Source: an uncultured Ulvibacter sp. (GTDB lineage: Bacteria > Bacteroidota > Bacteroidia > Flavobacteriales > Flavobacteriaceae). Taken from it: a stretch of 64,000 bases of DNA. How positions within the stretch are numbered: position 1 is the first letter of the stretch; each line of letters opens with the position of its first letter. Shown piece by piece: positions 37,230 to 45,963 of this stretch. The translations under genes were made by a program, and so were the position numbers. The notes beneath the pieces are model-generated. The model had not been told where the DNA came from. It worked only from the letters and a program-made list of their open reading frames with translations, and made no database searches. The DNA is taken from NCBI GenBank assembly GCA_913063405.1, contig CAJXZB010000018.1, positions 1-64,000 of the forward strand, in the 5' to 3' direction.

Positions 37230-37666
37230 TCTACCTTGATAAAATTTAAAAGCTCTTTTCCGCTTTCATCATATAAATATAGCTGCAACTTTTCAATTTT
37301 ATAAGATCGTGTTTGGACAAGTGCCTTGCCATATTTGTACGCAAGCTTCATATCGGGGCAAGCCATCTTAGTTCCACCTAACGCTACGAAGTTTATTGAA
37401 CTGTTGTCAATATTTTCAATAGTTCCAAAGAGTTCGTTACAACTATCATTACCGCCAATGCGTTTTTCTTCAATAAATATTTCTAAAACAGGAATTCTCT
37501 TTTGACCACCAAACTCTGCTCTATTAATTTCTTCTCCATTAATCGAATTTAATGCCCAGATATCATGGAGTTTCGCAATTGAATCAACGGATTGTTCTGG
37601 CATTTTTTTATGAGAATTACAAGTGGTTACTAGCAAAATAAGACAAAGAAGTGTTGTTTTTATCAT
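37226..37666 (-). CDS. META-domain lipoprotein (HslJ-like)
   Basis: 146 residues. Signal with a cysteine near residue 16 (LLVTTCNSH), then the META domain: LHDIWALNSINGEEI, GGNDSCNELFG, the conserved TKMACPD, then a long strand ending LYLYDESGKELLNF. HslJ-like proteins are linked to novobiocin and heat response in E. coli; in Bacteroidota the role is unknown. It converges on cmk with a 4-base overlap. Confidence 0.83.
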   Translation of the reverse strand: MIKTTLLCLILLVTTCNSHKKMPEQSVDSIAKLHDIWALNSINGEEINRAEFGGQKRIPVLEIFIEEKRIGGNDSCNELFGTIENIDNSSINFVALGGTKMACPDMKLAYKYGKALVQTRSYKIEKLQLYLYDESGKELLNFIKVD

Positions 37667-37806
37667 CGAAAAACTTATATCTAGAATGAACTATAAATAT
37701 ACTAATTACTTTTCCGTTTTTTGAATACAAATTTACATTTTCAAAATTATCCAAGGATCTAACTTTCAAATGGTAAGATATTTTTATTGATCTCTTTAAA
37801 AAATTC

Positions 37807-37837
37807 TTTGAAAGTAGAAAGATAAACAGTATTTTTG
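37807..37837 (+). promoter_or_regulatory. Promoter of rpsA, full consensus
   Basis: TTTG at 37807-37810 (-33) and TATTTTTG at 37830-37837 (-7), separated by 19 bases. This is the best match to the Bacteroidota housekeeping promoter in the window. Confidence 0.85.
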
Positions 37838-37844
37838 CACCCCT

Positions 37845-38001
37845 TTTAACAACTAGACTGGATTAAAAAGGGATGAAGAACAAAATATAAAAACCCTTCT
37901 ATGGAATGGTTGTATTAAAATCCAGTAACACCATAGAATACAAAAACGTCCTCAAGAATTTCTTTAAACCACAATAGGGTTCTAAGGACGCAAATAACAA
38001 G
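37845..38001 (+). promoter_or_regulatory. Structured leader of rpsA mRNA
   Basis: About 157 nt between the predicted transcription start and the rpsA ATG, unusually long for this genome. It contains two pairings: CTATGG (37898-37903) / CCATAG (37930-37935) and CGTCCT (37946-37951) / AGGACG (37984-37989). The second ends 12 bases before the ATG. This is the shape of a ribosomal-protein autoregulatory leader, where S1 could bind its own mRNA. The role is inferred; no covariation was tested. The remaining bases 37667-37806 hold no gene. Confidence 0.5.
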
Positions 38002-39963
38002 ATGGCTGATAAAGCAAAAGAAGAAGCTGTAGCAGAAAAGAAAACTGCTGCTAAAGCGAAAAAAGAAACAGCGGCAAAGAAACCAGCAGCTGCAGCAAAA
38101 AAACCTGCTAAGGTAAGAGTTAAAAAGGTTGAAGAAATGGTAGAAGTTGCTGTTGAGGAAACGGCGACTCCCAAAGAGGAAAAACCAAAGGTTGAACTTT
38201 CTCTTAAAGAAAGTAATCCTGAAAAATTCTTAACAGATTTTAACTGGCACAACTACGAAGAGGGAATTGATCCTGTAGATGACGGTAAGTTAGAAGAGTT
38301 TGAAAAATTAGTAACTGAAAATTTCGTAGATACTTTAGATGATGAAGTAGTGGATGGTAAAGTTGTATTTCTTACAGACCGTGATGCTATTATCGATATC
38401 AATGCTAAATCTGAAGGTGTTGTATCATTAAACGAATTTCGCTATAACCCAGACCTTAAGGTTGGGGATACTGTAGAGGTTTTAATTGACGTACGTGAAG
38501 ATAGTACTGGCCAATTAATTCTTTCTCACCGTAAAGCAAGAACAATTAAAGCTTGGGAGCGTGTTAATGCTGCACATGATGAAGCAACAATTGTAAACGG
38601 TTTTGTGAAGTGCAGAACTAAAGGAGGGATGATTGTAGATGTATTTGGTATTGAAGCTTTCTTGCCAGGATCTCAGATTGATGTTAAACCAATCCGTGAT
38701 TACGATGTTTACGTTGGAAAAACAATGGAGTTTAAAGTTGTAAAAATTAATCACGAGTTTAAAAATGTAGTTGTTTCTCATAAAGCGCTTATCGAAGCAG
38801 ACATCGAAGAGCAGAAAAAAGAAATCATTGGTCAACTAGAAAAAGGTCAAGTACTAGAAGGTGTTGTGAAGAACATAACTTCTTATGGTGTATTTGTTGA
38901 CCTTGGAGGTGTAGATGGGTTGGTTCACATTACAGATCTTTCTTGGTCTCGTATCAACCACCCAAATGAAATAGTTGAGCTAGATCAAAAATTGAATGTC
39001 GTAATTCTTGACTTCGATGAGGACAAGACTCGTATTCAATTAGGCCTTAAGCAATTGAATGCTCATCCCTGGGATGCTTTAGGTGAAGAACTTAAAGTTG
39101 GTGATAAAGTAAAAGGTAAAGTAGTTGTTATTGCAGACTACGGTGCATTTATTGAAGTTGCTGAAGGTGTTGAGGGGCTTATTCACGTGAGCGAAATGTC
39201 TTGGTCAACGCACTTGCGTAGCGCTCAAGATTTTGTGAATGTTGGTGACGAGGTTGAAGCAGTAGTATTAACCATGGATCGTGAAGAACGAAAAATGTCT
39301 CTAGGTATCAAGCAAATGACACCAGACCCTTGGACAGATATTACGAAGAAATACCCAGTTGGTTCTAAACATAGCGGTATCGTTCGTAACTTCACTAATT
39401 TTGGTGTTTTTGTTGAGCTAGAAGAAGGAATCGATGGCCTTATTTACATAAGTGATCTTTCTTGGACTAAGAAAATAAAGCACCCTAGTGAATTCACAAA
39501 TATTAGTGACACATTAGAAGTTGTTGTATTAGAATTGGATGTTGAAGGACGTAAATTAAGTTTAGGTCATAAGCAAACAAAGGAAAATCCTTGGGATAAG
39601 TACGAAGCTGAGTTTGGTTTAGGAACGAAGCATACAGCTAAGATTGACGAGATGGTTGATAAAGGAGCAACGATTGCGTTTAACGAGGATATCACTGCCT
39701 TTGTTCCAATGCGTCACTTAGAAAAAGAGGATGGAACTAACCTAACTAAAGGTGAAGAAGCAGAATTCCAAATTATTGAATTCAATAAAGAATTCAAGAA
39801 AGTGGTAGCTTCTCATATGGCAATCCATAAAGAAGAAGAAGCGAAAATTGTAAAGCAAGCTGCTAAGAAGCAAGCTACACAAGCAGAAGAAGCAAAAACC
39901 ACTCTTGGTGATGCTAATTCAGCACTTCAAGCTCTTAAAGATAAAATGGACGGAAAAGCATAA
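38002..39963 (+). CDS. rpsA: 30S ribosomal protein S1
   Basis: 653 residues. An Ala/Lys-rich N-terminal extension (about 1-50) is followed by S1 domains, each with the KVxGKV/GVVKNIT-type strand and a GVDGLVHITDLSW or GVEGLIHVSEMSW core. At least five such repeats are visible (about 110-590). S1 brings mRNAs to the ribosome and matters especially in this phylum, which rarely uses Shine-Dalgarno sequences. The low-complexity, KKxAA-rich extension is typical of Bacteroidota S1. A strong promoter and leader lie upstream and a strong terminator downstream. Confidence 0.96.
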   Translation: MADKAKEEAVAEKKTAAKAKKETAAKKPAAAAKKPAKVRVKKVEEMVEVAVEETATPKEEKPKVELSLKESNPEKFLTDFNWHNYEEGIDPVDDGKLEEFEKLVTENFVDTLDDEVVDGKVVFLTDRDAIIDINAKSEGVVSLNEFRYNPDLKVGDTVEVLIDVREDSTGQLILSHRKARTIKAWERVNAAHDEATIVNGFVKCRTKGGMIVDVFGIEAFLPGSQIDVKPIRDYDVYVGKTMEFKVVKINHEFKNVVVSHKALIEADIEEQKKEIIGQLEKGQVLEGVVKNITSYGVFVDLGGVDGLVHITDLSWSRINHPNEIVELDQKLNVVILDFDEDKTRIQLGLKQLNAHPWDALGEELKVGDKVKGKVVVIADYGAFIEVAEGVEGLIHVSEMSWSTHLRSAQDFVNVGDEVEAVVLTMDREERKMSLGIKQMTPDPWTDITKKYPVGSKHSGIVRNFTNFGVFVELEEGIDGLIYISDLSWTKKIKHPSEFTNISDTLEVVVLELDVEGRKLSLGHKQTKENPWDKYEAEFGLGTKHTAKIDEMVDKGATIAFNEDITAFVPMRHLEKEDGTNLTKGEEAEFQIIEFNKEFKKVVASHMAIHKEEEAKIVKQAAKKQATQAEEAKTTLGDANSALQALKDKMDGKA

Positions 39964-40006
39964 TCCAGTTCCTATTAATATAGGAATCCAATTTATTTAT
40001 AAAGAA

Positions 40007-40034
40007 AAGCCTCTCGGAAACGAGAGGCTTTTTT
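40007..40034 (+). terminator. Terminator of rpsA
   Basis: Perfect 11-bp stem AAAGCCTCTCG / CGAGAGGCTTT with a GAAA tetraloop (40017-40020 or so), followed by T-run. The strongest terminator in the window. Confidence 0.92.
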
Positions 40035-40201
40035 ATTTGGACTGAGTTTCTCCCTACTATTACTTTGTACTCTATTCGATCATTTATCATAGTCCCTCTC
40101 ATTAAAGAAGTCTATATCTTCGATAATGTTCTCAAACAGCAACCCTGTCTATTTAAATTTATTTCCTAGAATCCTGTATTAAAAATTAGGGTATTTTAAT
40201 C

Positions 40202-40209
40202 TAAATTTG
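40202..40209 (+). promoter_or_regulatory. -7 promoter element of the propeptide-lipoprotein/subtilase pair
   Basis: TAAATTTG is an exact TAnnTTTG match. It lies 8 bases before ATG 40217 and 23 before ATG 40232. Confidence 0.5.
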
Positions 40210-40231
40210 TTATACTATGGTAAACCCTATT

Positions 40232-40555
40232 ATGAAAGCAAGATTTTCAACTCTAACTACATTGGTGATTGCCCTTATTTGCTTTAACTCTTGTAAGAAT
40301 TTGGATACTACACAGACTGAAGATAACTCAGACTTATTAGTACAAGTTTACGAAGAGGGTGCTATAAGTGCTTTAGAAGATACATATGGGGCATATGAAC
40401 TTCAGAAAGTGAAAATGGTAAGTAGATCTATGAATATTTACCTCTTTACTTTCAATTCTAAAAAAATTAGACAAAATGAGTTGATTCAATTATTAAAGAA
40501 TTCCGATTTAGTGAAAGAAGCTCAGTCAAATAAAAATGTTGAACCAAGAAATTAA
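40232..40555 (+). CDS. Lipoprotein resembling a free subtilase propeptide (putative protease inhibitor/chaperone)
   Basis: 107 residues from the ATG at 40232, which gives a clean lipoprotein signal ending CFNSCKN; an upstream ATG at 40217 is less likely. The mature part lines up by eye with the propeptide of the next gene over about 75 residues. It shares LVQVYEE (IVQLAEN there), VSRSMNIYLF (ISRPLNIWLL), and LLKNSDLVKEAQSNKNVEPR (LYRNENVLVAQKNHKVSSR). It contains no protease domain. It lies 7 bases before the subtilase and shares its promoter. The simplest reading is a membrane-anchored I9-like inhibitor or folding helper for that enzyme; this is inferred from similarity and position. Confidence 0.72.
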   Translation: MKARFSTLTTLVIALICFNSCKNLDTTQTEDNSDLLVQVYEEGAISALEDTYGAYELQKVKMVSRSMNIYLFTFNSKKIRQNELIQLLKNSDLVKEAQSNKNVEPRN

Positions 40556-40562
40556 TTCTATT

Positions 40563-42182
40563 ATGAAAAAGATACTACTACCAATCGTACTGCTTGCAAC
40601 CTTTTTTTGCCAGGCACAACAGCCCGAATATGTGAGGGACCAGGTAATCGTTCAATTGGCCGAAAATGTAGACACCAATTTGATCTCACAAGAAATTACA
40701 GATTTTAATATTACTGGGAGCAAGTTAATCTCCCGTCCATTAAATATATGGTTGTTGCAATTAGCGCCATCTGCTATAGACGAAACTATTGCTATACAAA
40801 AATTGTATAGAAATGAAAACGTATTAGTTGCTCAAAAAAACCATAAGGTAAGTTCACGTGCCACAGAGCCGGATGACCCTCTTTTCAATAGTCAATGGCA
40901 ATATAAACAAGCCAGCGATGGAGATATAGATGCAGACGAGGCTTGGGACATTACTACTGGAGGTACCACAATGAATGGTGATGTGATTGTCGCTGCTGCC
41001 TTAGATGATGGTATTGACTTGAATCACGAAGATTTTGAGGACAATCTATGGACCAATGAAAATGAGATACCAAATAATGATATCGATGACGACAATAATA
41101 ATTACGTAGACGATTATCAGGGTTGGAGTATTGTGACCGATGACGATAATATTTCTGGTGGAGGTCACGGAACACCTGTCGCAGGGATTATTGGCGCTAA
41201 AGGAAATAATGGTTTAGGTGTTTCTGGTGTAAATTGGGATGTAAAAGTGATGGTCATTAAAAATAATTTTAATACCAACGAGGCACAGGTTATTGAGGCG
41301 TATAGCTATGCGCTCGAAGCTAGAATGTTGTATAATGCTACTAATGGAGCCGAGGGGGCCTTTGTGGTTTCCACAAACGCTTCTTGGGGTATAGATTTTG
41401 GTGACCCTGCCGACGCACCATTGTGGTGCGGTTTGTACGACACCTTAGGAGAAAATGGTATTTTAAGTTGTGGGGCTACTATCAATGGTAATTTTAACGT
41501 AGATTTAGTGGGTGACCTGCCAACAGCTTGCCCGAGCGAATATTTAATTACGGTTACCAATATGGATATAACCGATATGAAAGTAACTCAAGCAGGATAT
41601 GGATTAGTAACTATCGATTTAGGAGCTCATGGAGCAAATGCATTTACCACTGCGGCTGGGAATGGATATGGAGGTTTTGGTGGTACATCTGGTGCGACCC
41701 CTCACGTTACAGGAGCAATAGCTCTTTTGTATTCTGCACCTTGTCAAAGTTTTGCAGATCTAGCGATTTCAGATCCGGCACAAGCAGCTAGAGACGTTAG
41801 AGACTATATTTTTGCTGGAGTAGATCCAAACCCTTCCCTGGATGGAATTACTACGACTGGAGGAAGACTTAACTTAAATAATGCCTTACTCGGTTTAATG
41901 GATGATTGTGTTATACTTTCAAATGGTGAATTCCAAAAACAAAACAATCCGTTTTCGTTACACCCTAATCCTTCAACACAATTTGTTCTCATACAGCATA
42001 ACGAAAACATTGCCGTAGCAGCCGTTGCTATATATAGTTTAGATGGCAAGATGGTTCAAGACCATACACAAGATTCAACAAACACATTAGATATAAGCAG
42101 TCTTGCGAATGGTATTTACGTTGTGCGTATATCATTTGAAGGTGATGCAAATGTGTATAACCAGAAGTTGATTAAAAAATAA
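40563..42182 (+). CDS. S8-family subtilisin-like peptidase with T9SS sorting domain
   Basis: 539 residues from ATG 40563, which leaves a normal signal peptide (about 1-18, ending CQAQ); an in-frame ATG 27 bases earlier lies inside the preceding gene. Propeptide about 22-98. Catalytic triad D148 (ALDDGID), H202 (GGHGTPVAG) and S376 (GGTSGATPH). The C-terminal ~75 residues form a type A sorting domain (LHPNPSTQF, IYSLDGKMV, LANGIYVVRI, YNQKLIKK). It should be exported by the type IX system with PorQ's help and act on extracellular protein. It ends at a long hairpin. Confidence 0.94.
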   Translation: MKKILLPIVLLATFFCQAQQPEYVRDQVIVQLAENVDTNLISQEITDFNITGSKLISRPLNIWLLQLAPSAIDETIAIQKLYRNENVLVAQKNHKVSSRATEPDDPLFNSQWQYKQASDGDIDADEAWDITTGGTTMNGDVIVAAALDDGIDLNHEDFEDNLWTNENEIPNNDIDDDNNNYVDDYQGWSIVTDDDNISGGGHGTPVAGIIGAKGNNGLGVSGVNWDVKVMVIKNNFNTNEAQVIEAYSYALEARMLYNATNGAEGAFVVSTNASWGIDFGDPADAPLWCGLYDTLGENGILSCGATINGNFNVDLVGDLPTACPSEYLITVTNMDITDMKVTQAGYGLVTIDLGAHGANAFTTAAGNGYGGFGGTSGATPHVTGAIALLYSAPCQSFADLAISDPAQAARDVRDYIFAGVDPNPSLDGITTTGGRLNLNNALLGLMDDCVILSNGEFQKQNNPFSLHPNPSTQFVLIQHNENIAVAAVAIYSLDGKMVQDHTQDSTNTLDISSLANGIYVVRISFEGDANVYNQKLIKK

Positions 42183-42200
42183 ATGATATAAGTTATTTTA

Positions 42201-42238
42201 TTAACAAACCTTCTCATTCTTATGGGAAGGTTTGTTAA
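42201..42238 (+). terminator. Terminator-like hairpin after the subtilase gene
   Basis: Perfect 13-bp arms TTAACAAACCTTC (42201-42213) / GAAGGTTTGTTAA (42226-42238) with a 12-base loop, followed by TTGC rather than a T-run. Between here and the pyrR promoter (42239-42415) I see no gene. Confidence 0.7.
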
Positions 42239-42415
42239 TTGCATTACACAGACGCAAACTAGGGCTCGGACGGCGTCGAACTTTCAGTATTAAACAGTTG
42301 TTCTACCTCAACCCTTGATGCTAGCTTCTCAATAATTAATGACATCGTTTTATGTAGTGGTATACGAGCTTAAAACAAAGCAGCCTTAAATATCGGCTTT
42401 TTCAACAAAAACTCT

Positions 42416-42423
42416 TAAATTTG
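42416..42423 (+). promoter_or_regulatory. -7 promoter element of the pyrR operon
   Basis: TAAATTTG is an exact TAnnTTTG match 27 bases before the pyrR ATG. No PyrR-binding attenuator is visible in this short leader. Confidence 0.5.
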
Positions 42424-42450
42424 TCTCCTGAATAGACATTCAGACTTCCT

Positions 42451-42990
42451 ATGAGCCAAAAAGTGTTATTGAACGCAACAGAAGTACACATAGCACTTCA
42501 ACGTTTGGCTTGCCAATTAATAGAAAATCATAACTCATTTACTAATACTGTTCTTATAGGCATACAGCCTAGAGGGATTTTTTTGGCTGAACGTTTAAAG
42601 TCAATTTTAGAGAAAGACTACAAATTAAAGAATATTCAACTCGGTTATTTAGACATTACATTTTATCGTGATGACTTCAGAAGAGGGGATAAGACTTTAG
42701 AAGCTAATACCACAAATATTAATTTCATTGTCGAGGACAAGAAAATTGTCTTCATTGATGATGTTTTATATACTGGGCGAAGTATACGTTCGGCCTTAAC
42801 GGCTATACAATCCTTTGGGCGTCCATTAGAAATAGAATTATTAACATTAATTGATCGTCGTTTTAGCAGGCATTTGCCCATTCAGCCAGATTATCGAGGA
42901 AGGCAAGTGGATGCAATTGGTGGTGAGAAAGTAAAAGTATGCTGGGAGGAAAAAGACGGTGAAGATGCGGTATACCTGGTAAATGAATAA
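42451..42990 (+). CDS. pyrR: Pyrimidine operon regulator / uracil phosphoribosyltransferase PyrR
   Basis: 179 residues. The PRPP-binding loop is VFIDDVLYTGRSIRSAL. IGIQPRGIFLAERL and LLTLIDRRFSRHLPIQPDYRG are family hallmarks. PyrR binds pyr mRNA in Firmicutes and also has uracil phosphoribosyltransferase activity; in Bacteroidota it may have only one role. It precedes pyrB by 26 bases in one unit, which ties it to pyrimidine synthesis. The leader shows no terminator/antiterminator pair. Confidence 0.94.
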   Translation: MSQKVLLNATEVHIALQRLACQLIENHNSFTNTVLIGIQPRGIFLAERLKSILEKDYKLKNIQLGYLDITFYRDDFRRGDKTLEANTTNINFIVEDKKIVFIDDVLYTGRSIRSALTAIQSFGRPLEIELLTLIDRRFSRHLPIQPDYRGRQVDAIGGEKVKVCWEEKDGEDAVYLVNE

Positions 42991-43016
42991 TAAGAATAGA
43001 GAATAAGTAAAACAAA

Positions 43017-43955
43017 ATGAGCGAGCTAAGTGTAAATCACTTATTAGGAATTAAATACATTACCGAGGCCGATATTCAACTCATCTTCGAAACGGCAGAT
43101 CATTTTAAAGAAGTGATTAACCGCTCAATAAAAAAGGTCCCTTCACTCCGTGATATTACCATAGCCAATCTTTTCTTTGAAAATAGCACAAGAACACGAC
43201 TTTCGTTCGAACTTGCTGAAAAGCGGCTTTCCGCAGACGTAATTAACTTTTCTGCAGCCTCTTCTTCAGTAAAAAAAGGAGAGACTCTTATAGATACCGT
43301 AAATAATATACTTTCAATGAAAGTGGATATGGTAGTGATGCGTCACCCAAATCCTGGAGCCGGAGTATTCCTAGCAAAACACGTAAATGCAAGTATTGTG
43401 AACGCTGGTGATGGGGTACACGAACATCCAACTCAAGCGCTGTTAGATTGTTATTCAATTAGAGAGAAATTGGGTGATGTAGCTGGAAAAAAGGTGGTGA
43501 TAGTGGGTGATATTTTGCATTCTAGAGTGGCATTGTCTAATATTTTTGCACTTCAAAAACTTGGAGCAGAAGTTAAAGTATGTGGCCCTAAAACATTATT
43601 ACCCAAGTATATAGAAAATATCGGCGTAAAAACAGAAGGGAGCTTGAGATCTGCCTTGGAATGGTGTGATGTTGCCAATATGCTTCGTGTACAAAATGAA
43701 AGAATGGACATAAGCTATTTTCCTACAACAAGAGAATATACTCAACAATTTGGAGTTAGTAAAGCGTTGTTGGATTCTCTGGATAAAGAGATTGTAGTAA
43801 TGCATCCTGGTCCAATAAATCGTGGAGTAGAAATAACAAGTGATGTTGCAGATAGCAAGCAAGCTATTATTCTAGATCAAGTTCAAAATGGGGTAGCGGT
43901 TCGTATGGCGGTGTTGTATTTGTTGGCTTCAAAAATAAAGCATAATGAGGATTGA
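43017..43955 (+). CDS. pyrB: Aspartate carbamoyltransferase, catalytic subunit
   Basis: 312 residues. Carbamoyl phosphate sites FENSTRTRLSFELAEKRL and SVKKGETLIDT, with HEHPTQALLDCYSI and VMHPGPINRGVEI as further active-site loops. It makes carbamoyl aspartate, the committed step of de novo pyrimidine synthesis. No pyrI follows, so it is a class without the regulatory chain. It overlaps the small gene after it by 11 bases. Confidence 0.96.
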   Translation: MSELSVNHLLGIKYITEADIQLIFETADHFKEVINRSIKKVPSLRDITIANLFFENSTRTRLSFELAEKRLSADVINFSAASSSVKKGETLIDTVNNILSMKVDMVVMRHPNPGAGVFLAKHVNASIVNAGDGVHEHPTQALLDCYSIREKLGDVAGKKVVIVGDILHSRVALSNIFALQKLGAEVKVCGPKTLLPKYIENIGVKTEGSLRSALEWCDVANMLRVQNERMDISYFPTTREYTQQFGVSKALLDSLDKEIVVMHPGPINRGVEITSDVADSKQAIILDQVQNGVAVRMAVLYLLASKIKHNED

Positions 43956-44280
43956 TAAAAAAGATACGTATACATTACTTGGGGATGAACGTGATGACGT
44001 AGTTAAATTTGCTAGTTTTTTGGATCGGATTGTTCCTCACAGATATGAGAAATTAAATTTGGTAGTTGATTTGTTAAAATATAAGAAGTTACAATTGTCG
44101 GAGTTATTATTATTTCTGAAGCTTTCCAATTATCAAAGATCTACGGGACACTCCTTCGTATTTATAAATGACGCAATGAGTATTGATGATATTCCAGAAG
44201 AAATGATTGTGGTTCCTACAATTGAAGAGGCTGGTGATATAATTGAAATGGAGGAAATAGAGCGCGATTTAGGCTTTTAG
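43945..44280 (+). CDS. Small acidic protein between pyrB and rnz
   Basis: 111 residues, one compact alpha/beta domain with no signal, membrane segment or catalytic motif (internal motif GHSFVFINDAMSIDDIPEE). It overlaps pyrB by 11 bases and lies 38 bases before ribonuclease Z. Related proteins occupy the same place in other Flavobacteriaceae and are sometimes misnamed 'ribonuclease Z' from that context. The sequence itself shows no metallo-beta-lactamase features. The fold is vaguely STAS-like in size; function unknown. Confidence 0.78.
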   Translation: MRIDKKDTYTLLGDERDDVVKFASFLDRIVPHRYEKLNLVVDLLKYKKLQLSELLLFLKLSNYQRSTGHSFVFINDAMSIDDIPEEMIVVPTIEEAGDIIEMEEIERDLGF

Positions 44281-44318
44281 AGTTTGATGCGCAATCATTT
44301 TCCAAATCTTAATTCTTT

Positions 44319-45224
44319 ATGAAACTAACTATCCTAGGTTGTCATTCTGCTACACCACGTTGGGATGCTCACCCTACGGCTCAGGTGTTAGAAGCTCGTG
44401 GTCATTTATTTCTAATAGACTGTGGAGAAGGTGCGCAGGTTCAGTTGCGAAGATATAAAGTCAAGTTTGCACGAATCAAGCACATATTCATTTCACATTT
44501 ACACGGGGATCATTTTTTTGGTTTAGTCGGACTCATTTCTACCTTCAGATTACTTGGGCGTGAGACGGAACTCCATATTTATGGCCCCAAAGGGATAAAA
44601 GAAGCTATTATTCTTCAATTGAAGTTAGGAAACTCTTGGACCAATTATCCGCTTCTTTTTCACGAATTGGACGATAAAGAACCTCAACTCCTATTCGAAG
44701 ACAATAAAATTTCGGTGACAACGATTCCTCTAAGACATCGGGTTTATACCAATGGATTTTTATTCAGGGAAAAAATAGGTGAGCGTAAACTAGATATTAA
44801 AGCGACGCAAGCGGCGGATGTGAGTATGAGCTATTATTCAAAAATAAAGCAGGGGTTTGATGTCAAAAATGAGGCGGGAGATTTAATTCCCAATGCACAA
44901 TTGACACTCGACCCTGAACCCTCTAAGTCATATGCTTTTTGCAGTGATACTGCTTACGAGCCAAATATTATTCCGCAGATAAAAGGTGTAACTACCTTAT
45001 ATCATGAATCCACCTTCTTGACCGAACATCAAGAACTTGCTGTAAAAACAAGGCATAGCACTGCTCTGGAAGCAGCAATGATTGCGAGAGATGCTAAGGT
45101 AGGAACACTCATTGTAGGACATTATTCGGGGAGGTATAATGACCTGGAGCTTTTCGGGAAAGAGGCCAATGAAGTATTTGATAATGTTGAGCTCGCAGAA
45201 GATGGGAAAGTGTTTTTACTTTAG
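44319..45224 (+). CDS. rnz: Ribonuclease Z (tRNA 3' endonuclease)
   Basis: 301 residues, of usual length. The zinc motif is FISHLHGDHFFGL. Further ligands are in AFCSDTAY and LIVGHYSGRY, and an exosite-type arm lies around 150-200 (KLDIKATQAADVSM). It cuts the 3' trailer of tRNA precursors lacking encoded CCA. It follows the small gene within the pyrB unit. Confidence 0.95.
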   Translation: MKLTILGCHSATPRWDAHPTAQVLEARGHLFLIDCGEGAQVQLRRYKVKFARIKHIFISHLHGDHFFGLVGLISTFRLLGRETELHIYGPKGIKEAIILQLKLGNSWTNYPLLFHELDDKEPQLLFEDNKISVTTIPLRHRVYTNGFLFREKIGERKLDIKATQAADVSMSYYSKIKQGFDVKNEAGDLIPNAQLTLDPEPSKSYAFCSDTAYEPNIIPQIKGVTTLYHESTFLTEHQELAVKTRHSTALEAAMIARDAKVGTLIVGHYSGRYNDLELFGKEANEVFDNVELAEDGKVFLL

Positions 45225-45313
45225 CGGATATCCAAAGTAATATTTAACCAAATTTAAAGAATATCTTATTTTTTAGGATTTCCAAAACTCGTAACTTGCA
45301 TTAAAGTAAAGCT

Positions 45314-45958
45314 ATGAAGGATAATCTGCATAAACATCGTAAATCTTATGAGAAGGGGGAACTTTCTAAAGCTTCGGTAGATGCGAATCCATTTCAGCAG
45401 TTTCGGTCTTGGTTTTATGAAACCAAAGAGTCTGGAGGTGTTGACGAGGTAAATGCTATGACCCTAATGACGATTGATGCAGAGGGTTTCCCAAGAGGAA
45501 GAGTGGTGTTATTGAAAAAATATGACGAATACGGATTTTATTTCTATACTAATTATAACAGTGAGAAGGGAAAATGTATCGATGCAAATAACAAAGTCTC
45601 CCTTTCTTTTTTTTGGCCTAATATGGAACGTCAAATAATTATTAAGGGACATGCTACAAAAACTTCAGAAGAAGATGCTACAAATTACTTTGATTCTCGT
45701 CCTAAGGGAAGTCAGTTAGGAGCTTTGGTTTCAGATCAGAGCTCAATTGTTAGCAGTAGAGAAATAATGGAAAAGAGATTAAAGGAACTAGAAAAGAAAT
45801 ATGATAATAAGGAAGTGCCAAAGCCAGCTTACTGGGGAGGATACATAGTAGCCCCCAATTCGTTCGAATTTTGGCAAGGACGTCCAAATAGATTACATGA
45901 TAGAATACAATATATTTTGACAGATAACGACTGGATAATTCAACGCGTACAACCCTAA
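45314..45958 (+). CDS. pdxH: Pyridoxamine 5'-phosphate oxidase
   Basis: 214 residues. FMN-binding RGRVVLLKKYDEYGFYFYTN and NYNSEKGKCID, substrate-binding QSSIVSSREIMEKRLKELE, and the C-terminal FWQGRPNRLHDRIQY motif with LxxIxRVQP (IIQRVQP) at the end. It oxidises PNP/PMP to PLP. First gene of a tight four-gene unit (5 bases to sixA). Confidence 0.96.
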   Translation: MKDNLHKHRKSYEKGELSKASVDANPFQQFRSWFYETKESGGVDEVNAMTLMTIDAEGFPRGRVVLLKKYDEYGFYFYTNYNSEKGKCIDANNKVSLSFFWPNMERQIIIKGHATKTSEEDATNYFDSRPKGSQLGALVSDQSSIVSSREIMEKRLKELEKKYDNKEVPKPAYWGGYIVAPNSFEFWQGRPNRLHDRIQYILTDNDWIIQRVQP

Positions 45959-45963
45959 GATTT

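Noticed and set aside
42201-42238. Hairpin before pyrR as a PyrR-controlled attenuator
   Set aside because: It lies over 200 bases before pyrR and upstream of the pyrR -7 element, directly after the subtilase stop; it fits a terminator of that gene.
42262-42345. Small minus-strand open frame of 28 codons (MSLIIEKLASRVEV...) between the subtilase and pyrR
   Set aside because: Short, no promoter element close by, no recognisable family; likely chance.
43945-44280. Second ribonuclease Z, as the gene's relatives are sometimes named
   Set aside because: No HxHxDH or other metallo-beta-lactamase motif; the true rnz follows it.
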